Source of the DNA: Trueperaceae bacterium
GTDB taxonomy: Bacteria > Deinococcota > Deinococci > Deinococcales > Trueperaceae
Assembly: GCA_007122815.1 (NCBI GenBank)
Contig: SKSV01000214.1
Coordinates: forward strand, 1 to 7,695
Reading direction: 5' to 3'
DNA length: 7,695 bases
Part shown: piece by piece, positions 5,841-7,695 of the stretch
Layout: every line of letters begins with the position of its first letter
Numbering within the stretch: the stretch's first letter is position 1
Notes under the pieces: generated by a model
Seen by the model: only the letters and a program-made list of their open reading frames with translations
Told to the model about the DNA's origin: nothing
Databases searched by the model: none
Program-made: the position numbers and the translations under genes

Positions 5841-6884
5841 TCAGCGCAAGAGCGTCTCCTCGAGGTCCTGCAGGAGCTGACGCACCGCCTCCTGCTCCAG
5901 GCGGTAGTAGGCCTTGTTGCCGCGCTTCTCGACGGCCACGAGGCCCGCATCGCGCAAGAGCCTGAGGTGGCCGCTGACCGTCGGTTGGCTGACGCCGATG
6001 TGCTCCGCCAGGTCGCCGACGGTGGGGCGCATGCCGGCGAACGTCGACACCAAGGTGAGGGCCAGCAGCCGGCTCGGGTCCGAGAGCGCCTTGACGCGGC
6101 GCGCCAGTCCGCCGACGCGCTCGCTGGTGCGCTCGAAGACGTCCTCGCTCTGCAAGCCGTAACCCACGTACTGCTGGTCATCGACTTGGAAGCCGAAGCC
6201 CCCGCCCGACGCCAGCCAGAGCGGCACGACCGTGACCCGACCCCGTTCGGCCGCCTCCCTGATCGGTTGCGCTAGGTGCTCGAAGCGCGTGAAGTGGTGC
6301 GCGGGCAAAGCGTCCAGCACCGACCCGCTCTCGCGGAAGGCGGCGTCGAAGGCCGCCGTCGCGTCAGCCACTGCCGCACGTCCCTGCTCCTCCCAGCCGG
6401 GTCGCAGGTGACCCCACAGGCGCTCCAGCAGCGCCGCTACGCGTTTCGCCTCGCCTGGAGAGAGGAGCGCCTCGACGCGCCGTTGCAGCTCCGCCGCCTG
6501 TTCGGCGTGGTCCTCGGCGCCATCGCTGAGAGGACCGTGGGCGCCGTCGCGGGCGTAACGAGCGGCCAGGTTCTCCAGCTCGCTTAGGAAGCGTTCGGGG
6601 TCGCCGTCGAAGACGAAGCCGTAACGCGCCGCCAGGACGAAGAGCTCGGGTCCGGGCCCCTCTAGGCCGTGGTCGCTCCAGTACGCCTCGAACTCCGGGC
6701 AGAGTTCAGGATCGGCGGCCAGCACGGGCGTGGCCCAAGCCACCTCGAAGCCACGCGGGTGGCGCAGGCGCTTGAGCAGGTAGTAATGGGCGTACACCAG
6801 CTCCATGACCGGTGAGGGACCACAGCTCACGCGCGGGCCCTCACGGCTGGGCGTTTGGAAGGAGAGGATCGTGTCTGAGTCCAT
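5841..6884 (-). CDS. ArsR-type winged-helix regulator with large N-terminal domain
   Basis: The 347-residue protein ends in an ArsR/SmtB-like winged helix (about 258-345): RRVKALSDPSRLLAL, then TVGDLAEHIGVSQPTVSGHLRLLRDAGLV with the recognition helix near 299-311, and the wing VEKRGNKAYYRLE. The first roughly 250 residues are not a classical ArsR part. The start, LSFQTPSREGPRVSCGPSPVMELVYAHYYLLKRL in outline, recalls the DUF5937-type N-terminal domain of actinobacterial ArsR relatives, from memory and unverified. The metal-binding ELCxC motif is absent and only C21 and C62 are present, so metal sensing is unlikely; a small ligand or peptide is more plausible. ATG 6884 is chosen because it keeps this N-terminal block and sits just after TGG-TAACAT. 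A perfect palindrome overlaps that start, indicating autoregulation. Likely targets are itself, the small gene downstream and tldD-tldE. Confidence 0.88.
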   Translation of the reverse strand: MDSDTILSFQTPSREGPRVSCGPSPVMELVYAHYYLLKRLRHPRGFEVAWATPVLAADPELCPEFEAYWSDHGLEGPGPELFVLAARYGFVFDGDPERFLSELENLAARYARDGAHGPLSDGAEDHAEQAAELQRRVEALLSPGEAKRVAALLERLWGHLRPGWEEQGRAAVADATAAFDAAFRESGSVLDALPAHHFTRFEHLAQPIREAAERGRVTVVPLWLASGGGFGFQVDDQQYVGYGLQSEDVFERTSERVGGLARRVKALSDPSRLLALTLVSTFAGMRPTVGDLAEHIGVSQPTVSGHLRLLRDAGLVAVEKRGNKAYYRLEQEAVRQLLQDLEETLLR

Positions 6885-6898
6885 CGGCCTACGCCGAT
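6883..6898 (-). promoter_or_regulatory. Operator-like palindrome (site A) over the regulator's own start
   Basis: ATCGGC-GTAG-GCCGAT is a perfect six-base inverted repeat. It overlaps the end of the -10 element, the predicted transcript start and the first two bases of the ATG. This position fits autorepression. It is the most symmetric of the four related motifs and best defines the consensus. Confidence 0.7.
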
Positions 6899-6905
6899 GT
6901 TACCA
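6897..6905 (-). promoter_or_regulatory. Extended -10 promoter of the regulator gene
   Basis: TGG-TAACAT ends 12 bases before ATG 6884 and overlaps the end of the gene upstream. Transcription would start about six bases before the ATG, too short for a Shine-Dalgarno. Read-through from the 97-aa gene is possible as well, since only 25 bases separate that stop from the ATG. Confidence 0.55.
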
Positions 6906-6909
6906 GAGG

Positions 6910-7203
6910 TCAGTCCTCGTAGCGCCCCCACTCCGACACGGGCACCAGGTCGCCCCCCTCCACGACCGCGTTCAGGACCTTGTGCGCGCGGTTCGTGGTG
7001 ACCTCGAGCGAGGCCTGGTCGAGCGTCTTCGGCCCGACGAGCTGCTTGCGCACGAAGTAATTGCCACCGGAGAGGCTCATCTCGCTCGTCTTCGAGAGAC
7101 GGACCTTGATGACCTCACCGCTCTTCAGCGTCCGGACCCGGCACAGGAGCGCCTGCCCCTCGTCTCGGAAGCGCGGATCCTGCCTACGGAACAGTCCGAA
7201 CAT
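6910..7203 (-). CDS. Uncharacterised 97-residue protein
   Basis: Not recognised. The product begins MFGLFRRQDPRFRDEGQ and is rich in alternating hydrophobic/charged stretches such as ALLCRVRTL, EVIKVRLSK, ASLEVTTN and AVVEGGDLVPVSEW, which suggest a small, mostly beta-strand domain. There is no signal peptide or membrane span and a single Cys (C21). ATG 7203 is chosen over an upstream in-frame start at 7326, because the extra 41 residues are Arg-rich, overlap the divergent gckA gene, and a TANNNT element ends five bases before 7203. It may be cotranscribed with the regulator downstream. From memory similar small proteins occur in Deinococcota, but this was not checked. Confidence 0.7.
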   Translation of the reverse strand: MFGLFRRQDPRFRDEGQALLCRVRTLKSGEVIKVRLSKTSEMSLSGGNYFVRKQLVGPKTLDQASLEVTTNRAHKVLNAVVEGGDLVPVSEWGRYED

Positions 7204-7208
7204 GCCGC

Positions 7209-7218
7209 AGTGTACCGT
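7209..7218. promoter_or_regulatory. Overlapping bidirectional promoter between the 97-aa gene and gckA
   Basis: On the plus strand TACCGT (7213-7218) ends five bases before the gckA ATG. On the minus strand TACACT (7214-7209) ends five bases before the 97-aa gene's ATG. The two -10 elements share the TA at 7213-7214, the centre of an imperfect palindrome GCA-N2-GTAC-N2-TGC (7207-7220). The two ATGs are 20 bases apart and neither has a Shine-Dalgarno, so both transcripts would be leaderless. Confidence 0.65.
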
Positions 7219-7223
7219 GCGCC

Positions 7224-7695
7224 ATGACCGACAAGCGCGCGCTCTTGCGCCGGGCGTTCGATGCCGCCGTCGCCGCGGCGGATCCCGGTACCGCCGTGAA
7301 GCCGCACCTGCCAGAGCACCGAGCACGCGGCCGGATCATCGTGCTCGGCATGGGCAAGGCCGCAGCGCCGATGGCGGCCGCGGTCGAGGAGCACTACCGC
7401 GAGAGGGGCGCGTCCGTAGAGGGCACCGTCGTCACGCGCTACGACCACGCCGTACCTCTACGCCACCTGACCTGCCTCGAGGCCGGTCACCCAGTGCCGG
7501 ACCGCGCCAGCCAGGCGGCCGGCGAGGAGCTCCTGGCGGCTGCCGACGCCGCCGGCGCCGACGACCTCGTGCTGGTGCTCGTGTCCGGTGGAGGGTCGGC
7601 CCTCGCCTGCGCCCCCCTCCCGGGCCTCTGGCTCGCCGGCAAGCAGGCGGTGACCGAGGAGTTGCTGAGGAGCGGCGCGGACATCACCGAGGTGA
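7224..7695 (+). CDS. gckA: Glycerate 2-kinase (GckA/TtuD family), 3' end outside the window
   Basis: This family phosphorylates D-glycerate with ATP to 2-phosphoglycerate, feeding glyoxylate, serine or sugar-acid catabolism into glycolysis. The first 157 residues are present, of about 420 usual for the family. They cover the N-terminal DUF4147-type domain with IIVLGMGKAAAPMA (GMGK near 42-45), GTVVTRYDHAV (67-77), EAGHPVPD (86-93) and LVLVLVSGGGSALACAPLPG (115-134). The C-terminal MOFRL domain lies beyond the window. The frame is open to the last base. ATG 7224 is placed by a TANNNT element ending five bases upstream and by homology starting immediately. Confidence 0.92.
   Translation, partial: MTDKRALLRRAFDAAVAAADPGTAVKPHLPEHRARGRIIVLGMGKAAAPMAAAVEEHYRERGASVEGTVVTRYDHAVPLRHLTCLEAGHPVPDRASQAAGEELLAAADAAGADDLVLVLVSGGGSALACAPLPGLWLAGKQAVTEELLRSGADITEV

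Noticed and set aside
7204..7326. 41-residue N-terminal extension of the 97-aa protein
   Set aside because: Arg-rich, antisense to the clearly coding start of gckA, and it would run through both promoters.

Overview
This is a very GC-rich bacterial window with short intergenic gaps. It looks like Deinococcota, possibly a Truepera/Trueperaceae-type genome rather than Deinococcus itself. Two things suggest this: the dihydrouridine synthase resembles the Thermus Dus from memory, and most lead genes have a TANNNT (often TGn-TANNNT) -10 element only 5-7 bases before the ATG, as expected for the leaderless mRNAs known from Deinococcus. The phylum is an inference; no rRNA or tRNA gene was seen.

Layout. 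Positions 1-200 hold a 21-bp tandem repeat and a promoter. A tightly overlapping plus-strand cluster follows: ispH (isoprenoid precursor synthesis), a dusA-type tRNA-dihydrouridine synthase, and aroH (chorismate mutase). aroH also has its own extended -10 inside the end of dusA. A short convergent gap with degenerate repeats (about 2689-2790) separates this from a long minus-strand block. Read in the direction of transcription, that block is: a 97-aa uncharacterised protein, a 347-aa ArsR-type winged-helix regulator with a large N-terminal domain, an unannotated 33-codon small gene, a strong hairpin, then tldD and tldE, the two halves of a peptide-cleaving metalloprotease. At the right edge a divergent glycerate 2-kinase gene (gckA) starts and runs out of the window.

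The most interesting part is 5525-6910. A 16-bp motif, ATCG-N8-CGAT (usually ATCGGCG-N5-CGAT on the minus strand), occurs four times: over the regulator's own start, between the -35 and -10 of the small gene, just upstream of that -35, and at the -35 position of the tldD promoter. This predicts one local regulon in which the ArsR-type protein controls itself, a 33-aa peptide and the TldD/TldE protease. TldD/TldE is known to trim short or unfolded peptides, so the small protein could be a substrate, or a co-induced effector. The sequence shows the sites and the gene; the functional link is inference.

The gckA gene and the 97-aa gene diverge from a 20-bp gap whose two -10 elements share one TA step, a compact bidirectional and apparently leaderless promoter.
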